DNA from: Ashinkailepas kermadecensis
Lineage: Eukaryota > Arthropoda > Thecostraca > Neolepadidae
DNA length: 64,000 nt
Direction: 5' to 3'
NCBI GenBank assembly: GCA_034440615.1
Contig: JAOTOM010005186.1
Coordinates: 1,159,001 to 1,223,000, forward strand
This document shows, in pieces, positions 1 to 12,854 of this stretch. Each line of letters starts with the position of its first letter. The stretch's first letter is position 1. The position numbers and the translations under genes were made by a program. Below the pieces are notes generated by a model. It worked only from the letters and a program-made list of their open reading frames with translations. It was not told the DNA's origin and did no database searches.

Positions 1-1101
1 CCTGCACGGACTCTGAACACGGCCACTACCGACACAGGCGACACGGCTGGGGGATCCTGCACGGACTCTGAACACGGCCACTACCGACACAGGCGACACG
101 GCTGGGGGATCCTGCACGGACTCTGAACACGGCCACTACCGACACAGGCGACACAGCTGGGGGATCCTGCACGGACTCTGAACACGGCCACTACCGACAC
201 AGGCGACACGGCTGGGGGATCCTGCACGGACTCTGAACACGGCCACTACCGACACAGGCGACACAGCTGGGGGATCCTGCACGGACTCTGAACACGGCCA
301 CTACCGACACAGGCGACACGGCTGGGGGGATCCTGCACGGACTCTGAACACGGCCACTACCGACACAGGCGACACAGCTGGGGGATCCTGCACGGACTCT
401 GAACACGGCCACTACCGACACAGGCGACACGGCTGGGGGATCCTGCACGGACTCTGAACACGGCCACTACCGACACAGGCGACACAGCTGGGGGATCCTG
501 CACGGACTCTGAACACGGCCACTACCGACACAGGCGACACGGCTGGGGGGATCCTGCACGGACTCTGAACACGGCCACTACCGACACAGGCGACACGGCT
601 GGGGGATCCTGCACGGACTCTGAACACGGCCACTACCGACACAGGCGACACGGCTGGGGGATCCTGCACGGACTCTGAACACGGCCACTACCGACACAGG
701 CGACACAGCTGGGGGATCCTGCACGGACTCTGAACACGGCCACTACCGACACAGGCGACACAGCTGGGGGATCCTGCACGGACTCTGAACACGGCCACTA
801 CCGACACAGGCGACACAGCTGGGGGATCCTGCCGGACTCTGAACACGGCCACTACCGACACAGGCGACACAGCTGGGGGATCCTGCACGGACTCTGAACA
901 CGGCCACTACGGACACAGGCGACACGGCTGGGGGATCCTGCACGGACTCTGAACACGGCCACTACCGACACAGGCGACACAGCTGGGGGATCCTGCACGG
1001 ACTCTGAACACGGCCACTACCGACACAGGCGACACAGCTGGGGGGATCCTGCACGGACTCTGAACACGGCCACTACCGACACAGGCGACACGGCTGGGGG
1101 G
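1..1101. repeat. 55-bp minisatellite, about 20 copies
   Basis: Unit length is 55 bp (one core is ctgcacggactctgaacacg), sometimes 56 through an extra G in the gggggatcc run. Copies alternate between cacagctg and cacggctg. One copy has a short deletion near 833. The array probably continues before position 1. Confidence 0.97.
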
Positions 1102-2103
1102 ATACGACCAGCATTTGGGTATGGCGTGGCAGAGCAAGTGAAACTGCCGCGCAACAACGCAAACAAAAACATATGCAACAGCACGCCTTTGGTGTGGTGA
1201 CCGTCACGCCTGCGAGGTACCCTCTTCGCCCGCGGGTGTCGGGACGCCAGCTGGGCTGTTCAGGGAGTCGGTGTGCATTGGCTCAGTGACAGCAGGACGC
1301 AGTGATGTCACCTCCCGAATCAATGGCAGCCCTTCAACAGCTTGCCGGTACACTTTTGCCAGGACGGAACATCGCAGCACATCGTCATCCGCTCCAGTGG
1401 CGGAGAAATCCACGGCGATGGGAGAAGCACCGCCATCGGCTATCCCTCCGGCCACTTGGCTGGCGCTCGAAATGTATAGCTGTGGATGTCTCCCCGAGGA
1501 GCAATGCCACTCTCGGCCATTGTGATGGTCGGAGGTCGGGTTGGTTAAGGATGCGGTCAGTGGCGTTGAGTGTGATTGGTCCCAGCCAGGCATCAGGACT
1601 GATGTGATCAATGACTGGCCGACAACTGACACCGACCAAGTCTGTGATACGAAAAACAAATCTCGGCAATCCGCATTGGTGCAGCTTGATCGCCCAATTC
1701 AACCCCTATAAATTCAAGTTCACCAAATTACACTCAGAAATGATACCGCATGAAAAAAAATTGGCCCAACGCGATGCGAACCGTCGTGTGGTTCGAGCCT
1801 TCGCAAATGCCATTGCGGTTTTCCGTTTGAGCTCAGCGTTTGCTGCAAGAGGCTGTACTCCACCTTTTGTTTGTCTTCCAATTGCGCTTCCTTTATGTGA
1901 GACGCCGGTTATCCAGTCTCAGCTTGGGATTTCGCTTCCGACCAGACAAACCATTTTGAAGCATAAAAAGCGCCCATCTAGCAATTTCCAGGGCTATGAT
2001 GGAATGGATGGTAGTCACAAAATGACGCAAGGACCGGCATCGCTGGTGGATTGTGACTAATACTTCAATACATCAGATCAGGGCAACATGACCATCCCTT
2101 TAT
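1102..2103. other. Unique non-coding DNA
   Basis: No repeat array, RNA gene or family-matching frame was seen. A 149-codon frame at 1611-2060 has no recognisable domain and I treat it as chance. Confidence 0.6.
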
Positions 2104-2465
2104 CCGCGGCCGTCCCACCTCAGTTCCAGAACTGTCCCCGACTCTGAGGCTGTGCCGCCTCAGTTCCGGAGTCCCTGACTCTGAGGCCGTCCCACCTCAG
2201 TTCCGGAGTCCCTGACTGAGGCCGTGCCGCCTCAGTTCCGTCCAGCCAATCGCCGCCATGTGACCGCGTCACCCGGCAGTTCCGGAGTCCCTGACTCTGA
2301 GGCTGTGCCGCCTCAGTTCCGGACCCCTGACAATGAGGCAATGCCCCTCAGCTCCGAGTCAATCAGCGTGTGTCCCACCTCAGTTCAATTCTGGCGGTCG
2401 TAGATTGCGGCCGCCCCTAGTCATCGAGCCAATCGCGCGCCATGTGACCGCGTCACCCGGTAGTG
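2104..2465. repeat. Compound degenerate repeat, about 37-bp units
   Basis: Variants of cctcagttccggagtccctg recur about six times between 2115 and 2350. A separate segment with ccatgtgaccgcgtcacccg is present twice (about 2255 and 2440). Confidence 0.75.
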
Positions 2466-5253
2466 ATCGACGCGCCCCCACACTAGCAATATCCAGCTCC
2501 ATCAATCAGCGTGTGTCCATCTCAATTCTGGCGGTCGTAGATTGCGCGCGTAGTATCGACGCGCACCGTGGCGCCTCGGTCAGCCGTCTGAGCGGCAGAT
2601 CGAAACGATCGTTTATGCGCGCACGGCATGTGCAGCATAATTCGGCCGACTTTCGCCGCGCGCGGGGCGAGATTTGGCAGCGCGGCTGAGATTTGGCAGC
2701 GCGGCTGCTGTCGGCCGCTCGTCGACCGCCAACACGGTGTTGGCGAGCCGTGCTGGCCAACACGGACACCGTGTTGTGTCGCGCCGGCGGAGTGGCCAAA
2801 GTCGGCATCACGGCTACCTCGCCACCGGCCGACGCGACAGAAGGGTTTCCCGGCCAATCGCCTCCACAGAGCGTACTCGGGCGCTGCATCAGCTGCCGAG
2901 AGTCCTGGCGAGACACAGCCCGCTCCCCACCGCCTCCCCACGCCCCGCTGACGGAACCAACGCACCGGCGCAGTTGACACGGTGACCTGTGACCTGTGGC
3001 CTGTGTGTCGCGTTTGTCTCCGTGCGCGCGCCGGCGGCGAAGGTGGCGGTGGTGGCGGCCGGCGGCGAAGGTGGCGGCGCTGGCGGCCGGCGCCGCGCCC
3101 AGGCACCGTCCGGAGAACGCCGCCGCAGCTGCCAATGTATGCGCGGCGTGCCGTCCTCCAATGCCGGCGCCGAGCGGCCCATCGGAGCCGACGGCAGCCC
3201 ATCGGCGCCGACGGCGGGGGCTCGGAGGCGACGCGCTCGCCGCCGGCGGCGTCTTCTAATTGGCGGCCGGTGGCGGCCGGCGCCGCTTATATTGGCCGGA
3301 TTGTCCACACCGGCCGGACGACACCAGCCGACTGACACCTGGCGGCCGGCCGCGCAAGCTCCGCCGCCGACGCAAGAACACGCAGAGCAGAGCAGGACGC
3401 CGCAGGACAGAGCAGGACAGAGCAGGTCAATGACGGGCCGACGACGCCAGCGGGGCCTCGTAACGCAATATTGACGCCAGAATGGATGCGTGTCCCATGC
3501 GCACATCACCCGTAATATGCTGGTTGGTGATTGTGATTGGGATTGTTATGCTGGTGATTGTGATTGGGATTTGGGTACGAATCGATTGCACCGGTCATGC
3601 AGCGCCCGATCCGTAATGTGACTATGGATCATATCCATATGGGTTAATTTAATACTCATACCCAGCATCCTGTTCCGGGTCACTGCCACAATAGCGCTCC
3701 TGTGCTCCGCCACTACCAGATAGCTGAGGAGGACATGAGGGTCTTCAGTCATTTTTTAATGCACTGCTAATGCACACAATATTATATTAAAACAGAAAAT
3801 TGAATGGTCTACGCGACTTCCACGAGTGTGAACGCAAGTTATTGGATGCCAAGTAGGTCGCCCTGCAGTGCGAATGATCCTGCCCGCAGCATTGGTTTCT
3901 TAGTTATATTGAGCTTAAGGGTGCTTCGCTCCCTGTATCATGAATGAGCCTACTACGATCTGACACATAGTCTGACCACATGGTCTGAAAGGAGTCACCT
4001 GTCATAGGTATGGACGGCGGTGGCTGCGTGGCCAAGGGCTGCGTATCTTTGGACCTCGTCCACGTCCCTGGTCAGGTTAGACACGACCGTCTCCAGCATC
4101 ACGCTACAATGCTAAATGTTCTCACAAATATATCTCCAACACCATTCAGCCGTACTGGCATGCTCGAACCCATGGCCCCTCCGCGCGTGCAACAAAAATA
4201 CGAGCGGTGCCGTTGACGAGATGACGGCCGCAGTGGCGGGCCTCTCGGCACGCGTGCCCCCGCAGGATTGGCCACGATGGCAACGGACAGCCGCCGCCGA
4301 GAGCATCGCGACAACAACTACCGCCGCGATCGGCCGCGGTCGGCCCAGCCCAGCCAGCCCCACGGCCGGACCAGCCCAGCCGGCCAGCACGTCTCCGGGA
4401 TGGCCACGGTCAGCGGCCGCACCGGCACACAAGCAGGTGAGCACCGGAAGAAGACGGAGGCGGTCGAAGTGAAGGACAATTCACGGCGTGAAGTTGACGC
4501 AGCTGAGCATCTGAGTGCACTGGGCCTCGCCATGCAGTGGACATGGATTCTCTGCTGGACTGGCCGCAGTTGACACTGGCAAAATGCACTTCAGTGTAGT
4601 GGATGACCGGTGCGACGTTGTCTCCAATCGTCACACGGATCTCGAGTGTCCAAGGTGACGAGGAATCGGTGCTGGAGGGAAGCGATGCCACGTGGGAACG
4701 CGAACGCTCCTAGAGGCCGTGACGCCGCGTGAGACAACACGTTCCTGGAGGACGTGCCGGGCGGCATGTCACGTAGCGGCGTCGTCACGCACCGCCGCGA
4801 CACCGCGTCCACACAGAGAGCCATCGCTTCCGGCAGCTGTTCCGGCGCCGGCCGGACGTGCCGAGACGCAGGAGAGCGGCTTGTTTACCAATGGGGCACA
4901 GGGCACAGGTGTCAATCAGGTGTCGCAGGGCCACAGGGCTGCGCTGTTGGCCGGCGAGACCGCCAGGCCATCACCTCGGCCTACTGTCGCCTCAAAGACA
5001 CCACCGTCGGCTCCCGGCTGCGGATTGCGGACCTGTCCGCGGCGGCCTTTCCGCATCAGCCGACGACACGCCGCGAATCGTTCCAGTACGTGTAGGAGGG
5101 GAGGGGTCTGCATGCAAATGCCGTCCTCTCCAGTGTGCCGAGCACGACATACGTGGTGTGGCCGGCCGTCCGCATAGTCATAGTCACGGTGAAAGAAACG
5201 GCGCGATCGGACACGCGCGGACGACAAAACGTGTGCACACGAGAATGCCTTAC
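2466..5253. other. GC-rich unique DNA downstream of exon C
   Basis: The part at 2500-3450 is extremely CpG-rich with many overlapping chance frames. 3480-4100 is AT-richer. I searched the minus strand for the RRM2 exon (KIFVGGL-type) and found none. Confidence 0.6.
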
Positions 5254-5295
5254 CTTGGGGTGTGCTCGCCTGGGAAACGCCAGCTTAGGGTCGAT
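5254..5295 (-). CDS. Musashi-family 42-nt micro-exon C (end of RRM1 and linker)
   Basis: This exon encodes exactly 14 residues, IDPKLAFPRRAHPK, joining in phase 0 after HELDGKK of exon B. IDPK-AFPRRAHPK is the conserved strand beta4 and start of the inter-RRM linker in MSI1/MSI2/Rbp6 proteins. The acceptor is tatgtttcag and the donor gtaaggca. Both ends are phase 0, so skipping it would keep the frame while deleting the linker start. In the family the next residues begin the lead-in to RRM2 (KIFVGGL-like). I looked for such an exon on the minus strand between 5253 and 1 and saw none. Confidence 0.93.
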
Positions 5296-5378
5296 CTGAA
5301 ACATACGTCGACACAGCTTTAGCTTCTCTCGGCGTGCCGCCCGACAGCGGCCGGGTGAACAGGTCATACGACGGATAC

Positions 5379-5510
5379 GGCGGGGTCAAAGATCGGCGAA
5401 TGACGAACACAGCCGGGTGGGTCAGAGGTCGGCGAATGACGACACAGCCGGGGCAGATGTCGGCGAATGACGAACAAGGACGGGTCAGATGTCGATGAGT
5501 GACGAAGCAC
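5379..5510. repeat. Short degenerate repeat, about 38 bp, 4 copies
   Basis: gtcggcgaatgacgaacaca and close variants recur four times, directly beside exon C (about 90 bp upstream of its acceptor on the minus strand). Confidence 0.7.
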
Positions 5511-5799
5511 AGCTGGCGGCGGCGTCAGCAACAGCGTGCTGGCCGGTACAGCCGCTCCGCCGGCCGAGGGTCACGGTGGCGCCTCGGGGCTAATAGCTAC
5601 CGCCGGTGCGACCCTGTAGCCCGAGAATGCCAGATGTGCCGGCCACACTCAAACGTTCATCGGAACGAGTCGACGTACAAATCGGAACGTTCGGCAAGTG
5701 GCAAAAGCAATGCAACGACATGCGGTACCATTCCTTGCGCATCGCTTCATTTGGGGCGCCATGATAGGTGGAGACGGTGTCCGGCCCGCAGGACCCGGA

Positions 5800-6165
5800 G
5801 ACACAGCACACCCGACTGTCGCCAGACACAGCACAGCCGACTGTCGACAGACACAGCACACCAGACTGTCCACAGAGACACAGCACACCAGACTGTCCAC
5901 AGATACACAGCACACCAGACTGTCGACCACAGAGACGCAGCACACCCGACTGTCGACAACAGAGACGCAGCACACCCGACTGTCGACCACAGAGACGCAG
6001 CACACCCGACTGTCGACAACAGAGACGCAGCACACCCGACTGTCGACCACAGAGACGCAGCACACCCGACTGTCGACAGAGACACAGCACACCCGATTGT
6101 CGACAGAGACACAGCACACCCGACTGTCGACAGATACACAGCACACCAGACTGTCCACAGAGACG
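5800..6165. repeat. 27/30-bp minisatellite
   Basis: Units share cagcacacccgactgtcgac. A 30-bp form alternates between ccacagagacg and aacagagacg in the middle of the array, with 27-bp forms at both ends. About 13 copies. Confidence 0.95.
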
Positions 6166-6659
6166 GACGTGACAAGCGTCGGTGCACCGGAAGTGGACAC
6201 CAGCGACGTGGACGGTGCACATCCGGCGACAGCATGTTTTACGTTAACAAAAAAAAACACATTAATTTTAAGTGATTTGGTAGGTTCGTTCAATTCAAGA
6301 GTCGCGATAACTGCGCGCTCAGTGTTGTGCCGGCACTGAATCTACTTCTCGACCGCTCGGTTTAGGCTCAGCGGCAGGATCATCAGTGCTTGGATGTTGA
6401 CACAGAACATGTAGCTGGCTCGTCGCAGGTCGGGCGGAGAGCTGCGTACAGTATTGCACAGCGACTGCTGGGTAGCCAGCCATTGATTAGCAGACATTCG
6501 CACGAACAACACGCACACATTGGACGGCATCGATTCCAAGTTCGGCGGGATTTTTGGACTCGGGGAGAGACGGATGCCAGTGGCCTGCACATGTGACCAG
6601 TGGGGAGAGGGAGCAGTGGACACGTGATTAACTTGTGAGCTTTGCACTCGTCAGCGACG

Positions 6660-6765
6660 AAGGTGTGTGTACTGTGTGCGTGTGTGCGTGTGTATGTGCG
6701 TGCGTGCGCGCGTGCGTGTGCGCGTGCGTACATGTGTGTGTGCGTGTGCGAATAGTTGGTGTACG
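6660..6765. repeat. GT/CGTG-rich simple repeat
   Basis: Irregular tgtgcgtg tract with alternating purine/pyrimidine character, capable of Z-DNA in principle. Confidence 0.9.
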
Positions 6766-7261
6766 TGTGAGAAGCGAGGACGCACGACGAGCACGTGGGC
6801 GGCCGCACCAACAGCAGGCCGACCTCACAGTGCAGCCCCCCCCCCCTGCTGGCGGCGGCGAGCAGAGGTGCTCGCCGCGCCACTCCACGCCGGTCATGAG
6901 GTGTCGCCGCGATTTTCCGCGCGCGCGCCGTCATCGACGTCCGCGTCGAGCCGGCGACCGATCGGCAGCTCTGTGATGGATGGACGCGCAGCGGTCGGAG
7001 TTTTCACACGGGTCACGCGCCGTCGCACCACACTGGGCGCGCCGGCGCCATCACCACCACCTGCCCGCCTAATTCGCACCCAATCCTCCAATTGACGCAC
7101 TCAGCAGCGATGATTAATGCCTTACATTGGCGAATTATTGACGCGCCGGTACCGGCCCAGCACGTGAGCAGCCGCCACAGGCGGCCGCACCGGCGGCGCG
7201 GCGGCGCGCCTCGACGATGACGACGGCGGCAGCAGCAGCAGTGGCGTGACAGCTGGCGGTG

Positions 7262-7530
7262 ACGTAAACGCTGCCTGTTGGTAGCGACGTCAGCGCTGCT
7301 GTTTGGTAGTGACGTCAACGCTGCTGTTTGGTAGCGACGTCAGCGCTGCTGTTTGGTAGCGACATCAGCGCTGCTGTTTGGTAGCGACGTCAGCGCTGCT
7401 GTTTGGTAGCGACGTCAGAGCTGCCTGTTGGTAGTGACGTAAGCACGGCTGTTGTTCGGTAGTGGCGTCAGCGCTGCTGTTCGGCAGTAACGTCAGTGCT
7501 GTTGTTAGGCAGCAACGTTAGCGCCGCTGT
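7262..7530. repeat. 25-bp minisatellite, about 10 copies
   Basis: The unit core is gtagcgacgtcagcgctgct followed by gtttg. Copies diverge towards the right. Several carry gacgtca, a CRE-like half or full site (tgacgtca near 7309). Confidence 0.93.
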
Positions 7531-7834
7531 TGGGCGACGGCCGTCTTGGGCTTAATGTGGCCGTTTCGCCGCCGCAGTTCCGCGGACGCCAACGAACGTC
7601 GGCAGGGAAGGACGCGGTCGCCACTCTGGCAAGAAGTGGGATAAGAGCGGATTTGGCAGTGGCCAGGCTCCACTCGGCACGACGCTGCTGCTCCCCCCCC
7701 ACCCGAGACGCCTGATCCGGTCGAGCGTTCACGACGCGGCGGCGGCCCGCAGCATCCTCCAAGTTTACGGCCGAGAATTAGCACACGCTTTGGTGCTCTC
7801 TGGCACTGCTCTTTGGCGCTTTGGTGACTGGCAG

Positions 7835-8358
7835 CGGCGAGGGGGACCTGCTGCCGCTCTGTGTATCGGCACGTTGGCGGTGGTGAGGGGACCTGCTGCC
7901 GCTCTGTGTTGCTGGTGAGGTGGACCTGCTGCCGCTCTGTGTTGCTGGTGAGGTGGACCTGCTGCCGCTCTGTGTTGCTGGTGATGGGACCTGCTGCCGC
8001 TCTGTGTTGCTGGTGAGGTGGACCTGCTGCCGCTCTGTGTTGCTGGTGATGGGACCTGCTGCCGCTCTGTGTTGCCGGTGGACTGCTGGCCTTTTGCTGG
8101 TGAGGTGGACCTGCTGCCGCTCTGTGTTGCTGGTGATGGGACCTGCTGCCGCTCTGTGTTGCTGGTGAGGTGGACCTGCTGCCGCTCTGTGTTGCTGGTG
8201 ATGGGACCTGCTGCCGCTCTATGTTGCTGGTGAGGTGGACCTGCTGCCGCTCTGTGTTGCTGGTGAGGTGGACCTGCTGCCGCTCTGTGTTGCTGGTGAG
8301 GTGGACCTGCTGCCGCTCTATGTTGCTGGTGAGGTGGACCTGCTGCCGCTCTGTGTGT
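7835..8358. repeat. 33/31-bp minisatellite, about 16 copies
   Basis: The core gacctgctgccgctctgtgt is followed by tgctggtgaggtg (33 bp) or tgctggtgatgg (about 31-32 bp). Near 8080 one irregular copy interrupts the array. Confidence 0.95.
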
Positions 8359-10439
8359 ACCGATACGCTGGGAAGCTGCACCAAACTTCGGCCGGCCGCT
8401 CGCCAACATTTCGGCCAGATTTTAACTTCCCTACCAGTGACGACAACATATTTCTCACCCGACACTTGACCTTCGATATTCGGCATTCGACGTCAGTGGT
8501 ATTCATGTGGGCTTGTCCATAGAAGCGCTATGCCGGCTTTCGTGACCTGCTTCATCGCCACGATCAAAACTGGTGAACTACACATAGCCTTCTCCCATCC
8601 TTGAAGAGTGAATCTCGACGCGTAGGTAAAACAGAAGAATGTAACAACGACGGAAGACAGACAATCTCTTCCACAAATCAAGGATTGGATAGTGACTCGG
8701 CGCCTGAAAGTCCGTGTTGTTGACTGCGCGAGCATGCGACACGCCAAGGCGTTTCAAAGGAAGGTTTGTTTGTATCACTCATGCAATTTCCAACACCAGT
8801 TTGGCCTCCCATTAAAAAGTTAGATGGAACTTGTACATTAACACGATACTGCACAAAAAGCGATTCTACTAACAACGAAAACTTGTCGCTATGAAACCAC
8901 AAAACTTCCATCATAAACCGCCGTCGCGAATTACTGACAGCTTCTCAGCCTCTAGGGCGCGCCGTATTTGCGCTCGGCGCGCATCGATCTGTTTTGCCGA
9001 TCCATTGGCGGCGCGGCGTGGCACGACACGCCGGCGCTTGTCGAGTTTTCGACTTCTGCCTGAATGGAGAGCGAATTAGATTTGTGTTTTCCAGCGGCGG
9101 CCGTCGTACACTGGCGCCGGCCGGCGACGCGGCGGCCCAATGGCCAATTTAGGCCAAACCACCAGTTTGCTTCGGCGGCCCGGATCCGAGCAATAGCGGT
9201 GCGGAATACCAAGCACCGGCGCTCACGGACTTATCGCCGCGGCGCCCCCCCCCCCCCTCCCCCGCCGGCTCTCCCGCGTGCGCAGCCTGTCTGATGGGGA
9301 CCGGGGGCCTGGGGGACCGTCCGGCCAATATCGAGGCCGCCGTATCGCACTCGATAATCACGGGCGTCACGTTGTATCGGCTTGTCAACGGAGAGGTGCG
9401 GGCACCCAATCAGTGTCGGTGGCAGTCGATACGACCATCCGACAACAGCTGCCGTCACCCTACCGCCGGCGCAAGGCTGAAGGTCAGGCCGCTTGTGCTC
9501 TCAGACTCTATCGAAAATAATGCATCCGATTTGAATAATTCAGGCTGCAATCGATACCGGGTAATCAAATAACGTTAGCGTGGAAAGCCAGCCAACTTCT
9601 CGGTCAGATTAATGGTCAAGAACCCAGCTAACGGAGTCCTGCACACATGTCGAGCCCATGGAACGAGGATAAGATGAAGCTTCAGGCATTTTATCGCTTC
9701 TCATGTTAGGCGACTCTCGCAAAGCAGCAGGTCACATCAGGCCACGGCAAAGTGAGGTCGGCGTCCATGGTGGCCGAAAACGCGAGAAAATGCATTCGTT
9801 GACATTAATTTCCACCTATGATCTGAAAACTGGATTTTCACTTCCGTGCACGGATGACAAAGGCTTCGAATGAAGTGTAAGCACTTCCATCGCTAAGGAT
9901 ATTCAACCCCAGGAGCAGCGAATTATGCGTTTTGCCTGAGTTTACATTGAATGTGGTTATAAATGGACCAGCTCAGCACGACGAAACACTGAACATGCTC
10001 AAACCAGGATTTAGATGGATTTGGATCGCAGGAATTCCAAATATTCAAACGTTCACCACAGTACAACGTTTCTCCGTATTGTAGAATACTAACCGTCCGC
10101 GACACGTGCCACCTTTCGACCTATAGGTAAGGGGTCAGATGGCGTCAGTGTTGACCTCGTTTTATACATTTCCGAAATGGTACCTGACAACACCATTTTA
10201 CAACATCCAGGGGTAAAATTGAACGCAGAAATGCATCTCGAGCGCTCAAATTAACCCCAGAGGGACTCCTAGCGCGAAATATGTTAGCTTAACTCAAGTT
10301 AGGTCATCGACCTTGGATGACCTTGAAAAGTCAATTACCTATGGATACGGATTAGGTAACTTGTCCTTCACCCTGTCACAGCCGTCGTTGGTGATTTTAG
10401 GGCTATACCAAGGGGCGGCACGTTTCCCAACACCGTCTA
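8359..10439. other. Unique intron DNA
   Basis: Mixed composition with a CpG-rich patch at 8950-9300 that includes a C run at about 9246. 9530-10400 is AT-richer with only very short frames. No TE ends recognised. Confidence 0.6.
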
Positions 10440-10750
10440 TCCATGGTCGGTAGTGTGCTGGCCCACGCCGTCCCTTGTGGTCGGTGGTGCGCTGGCCCAA
10501 CACTATCTCCGTGGTCGGTGGTGCGATGGCCCAAGCCGTCCATCGTGGTCGGTGGTGCGCTGGCTCAACTCTATCTCCGTGGTCGGTGGTGCGATGGCCC
10601 AAGCCGTCCATCGTGGTCGGTGGTGCGATGGCCCAAGCCGTCCATCGTGGTCGGTGGTGGGATGGCCCAAGCCGTCCATCGTGGTCGGTGGTGCGCTGGC
10701 TCAACACTATCTCCGTGGTCGGTTGTGCGATGGCCCACGCCGTCTCTCCA
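10440..10750. repeat. 34-bp minisatellite, about 9 copies
   Basis: The core is gtggtcggtggtgcgatggc. Units alternate between caagccgtccatc and caacactatctcc halves, giving a two-unit higher-order pattern. Ends in a C run and an A run at about 10755-10775. Confidence 0.93.
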
Positions 10751-11114
10751 TGCCCCCCCCCCCTTAAAAAAAAATGCGAGAGGTTGCAGCCACTGCACGG
10801 GCGAGGCCTAAGCGGCAGTTATCCTTACGAGCATCAAGATAACGGTCAACGAGGAAACCGCCTGACCACAGAGGGGGCAGCGCAAGGCTACCGTGCTCTC
10901 GCCAACAGCTCAAGGAGTGTCATACATCATAAGGTGGCAAAAACCATTGAAGATATGATCGCATTCCATTCGAACAGGATTTTCGCTAACCTTAGTTGTA
11001 GCTGATAGACATGTGGCATGCTGACGCACGCAGGAGCTAACATTGCGGGTTCGTCACGAAGAAGACGCCGCCTTTTACGATCTCAGCAACGTCGCCATGG
11101 CGCGCCTCCCGACG

Positions 11115-11440
11115 AGTCGAAGGTCGTGCCAGTGGTCGCTCGGAAGGTCGTGCCAGTGGTCGCTCGGAAGGTCGTGCCAGTGGTCGCTCGGAAGGTCGTG
11201 CCAGTGGTCGCTCGGAAGGTCGTGCCAGTGGTCGATCGGAAGGTCGTGCCAGTGGTCGCTCAAGGTCGTGCAGTGGTCGCTGGAAGGTCGTGCCAGTGGT
11301 CGCTCGGAAGGTCGTGCCAGTGGTCGCTCGGAAGGTCGTGCCAGTGGTCGCTCGGAAGGTCGTGCCAGTGGTCGCTCGGAAGGTCGTGCCAGTGGTCGCT
11401 CGGAAGGTCGTGCCAGTGGTCGCTCGGAAGGTCGTGTGAG
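11115..11440. repeat. 24-bp minisatellite, about 13 copies
   Basis: The unit core is ggaaggtcgtgccagtggtc plus gctc. Nearly homogeneous, with one shortened pair at about 11262-11290. The unit is a multiple of three, which is why long open frames cross it. Confidence 0.95.
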
Positions 11441-11689
11441 TCCGCTTCAAGAGACTACAAGTTTCAGCTTGCTGCGACGGTACTTGGGCGCGAATCTCGC
11501 AGAGCCGGGCGGGGTATGCGAGCTGTCGTCGCGGGACTCCCGGACCGTGGGAGCGCACCGGAATTGGCGCCGACTGTCCGGTGTTGAGCACCTGCTTCCA
11601 GTCGTACAGCGGTATCGAGAAGCGGCGCGCGCGACGAAAGGCTTGACACAAGCTGGTCAAGGCACGTCCGAGAAGGCCGGTGCATGGTG

Positions 11690-11985
11690 GTATGACGGCA
11701 TGTCGGTATGGTGGTATGACGGCATGTCGGCATGACGGCATGTCGGTATATCGGTATATCGGTATGGTGATATGGCGGAATGGCGGCATGGCGGCATCTC
11801 GGTATATCGGTATGGTGGTACTGGTACACGCCATACGGTATGGCGGTATGGCATGTATAGTGATATGGCGGTATGGCGTGCGTAGTGATATGGCGGTATG
11901 GCAGTATGACAGCATGGCGGTATGACGGTGTGGCGGTATGACGGTATGGCGGTATGACGGTATGGCGTGTATAGTGCATGATGGA
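11690..11985. repeat. Degenerate GGTATGGC-type repeat
   Basis: Short interleaved motifs such as ggtatgacggcatgtc and ggcggtatggc recur without a fixed period. Confidence 0.85.
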
Positions 11986-12018
11986 ATGGCGGCATTCATC
12001 AGCGAGTGAGCGGCGCGC

Positions 12019-12075
12019 ATGGTCCGGTGACCAGCCGCAGTAACGGCAATGTGACGGGTTCGAATCCCCTGGCAG
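12019..12075 (+). mobile_element. tRNA-like promoter segment, possible SINE
   Basis: A strong B box, GGTTCGAATCC (12057-12067), follows ggtccggtgaccagccgcag, a poor A box. The 250 bp downstream are unique and carry a short duplicated segment (acaatggtgga at about 12247 and 12288). No tail or target duplication was identified. Confidence 0.38.
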
Positions 12076-12854
12076 TCCCGCTGAAACGCACCGAGACGAC
12101 CTCGCCGGTTCTGACCATGCTGTGCAGACAGGCAACCGGCTCCACACCTCTGGACTTCAGCAAAAGGTCCGATGCAAAACGGCGCCTTCGCAACTCGGCA
12201 CGGGTAGTGCGACACGACCTGACACTCAGTCGTACCTTCAACCACACAATGGTGGAGGGCATGATTGGGTGCCAGGTCAACAACCATACAATGGTGGAAG
12301 GTGTGACCGAGTGAAGGTTAACAACGCGTCCGCGACTGAATAACAAGACTTGTGACTGCCGTCTGGCGGCAGTTCCCGCCGCAGAGGCGGATATAGGGGG
12401 GGGGGGGGGACTGGGGGAATGTGCCTCCCCTCCTCCATGGAAAGGTGGAGCACCTCTGACCGAGAAAAGGCGCTCCTCCCAGGAGGCTTGAGTGCACCTC
12501 CTCCTCTACTCAACAGACTTTGCGGCTAAAGGCACCCCTCTCAGAGGAAAAGGCACCCTTCCAGTATGATCGAGTGCGCACCTCACCCTCACCCACCCCA
12601 CTCTAGTTCAATGAATTTTCACCCGAATACTCCCCTCCAGACGAGTGCCCATCTTCCTGAAAATTCCTGGATCCACCCCGGTCTCGCGACAAATACGAAT
12701 AGCAGCTTTGAAGTGGAATTAATCACTAATACACCACACTAATACACCACACAAATACACTACACTTTCTGAACGCCAATTCCCATTGCACGGCCGTCAC
12801 CAGCGCCCGTACTGGTTGCCATCGGCTGTACTGGCTTGGCCGTGCTGTCTAATA
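12076..12854. other. Unique intron DNA with G run
   Basis: Contains a run of about 14 G at 12396-12410 and a short duplicated acaatggtgga segment; nothing else recognisable. Confidence 0.55.

Noticed and set aside
1..1101. Possible CRISPR array (direct repeats of regular length)
   Set aside because: Units are continuous head-to-tail copies with no unique spacers, and the context is eukaryotic.
1611..2060. 149-codon plus frame with mixed composition
   Set aside because: Not a repeat product, but no motif, no splice context and no similarity I can recognise; the length is compatible with chance.
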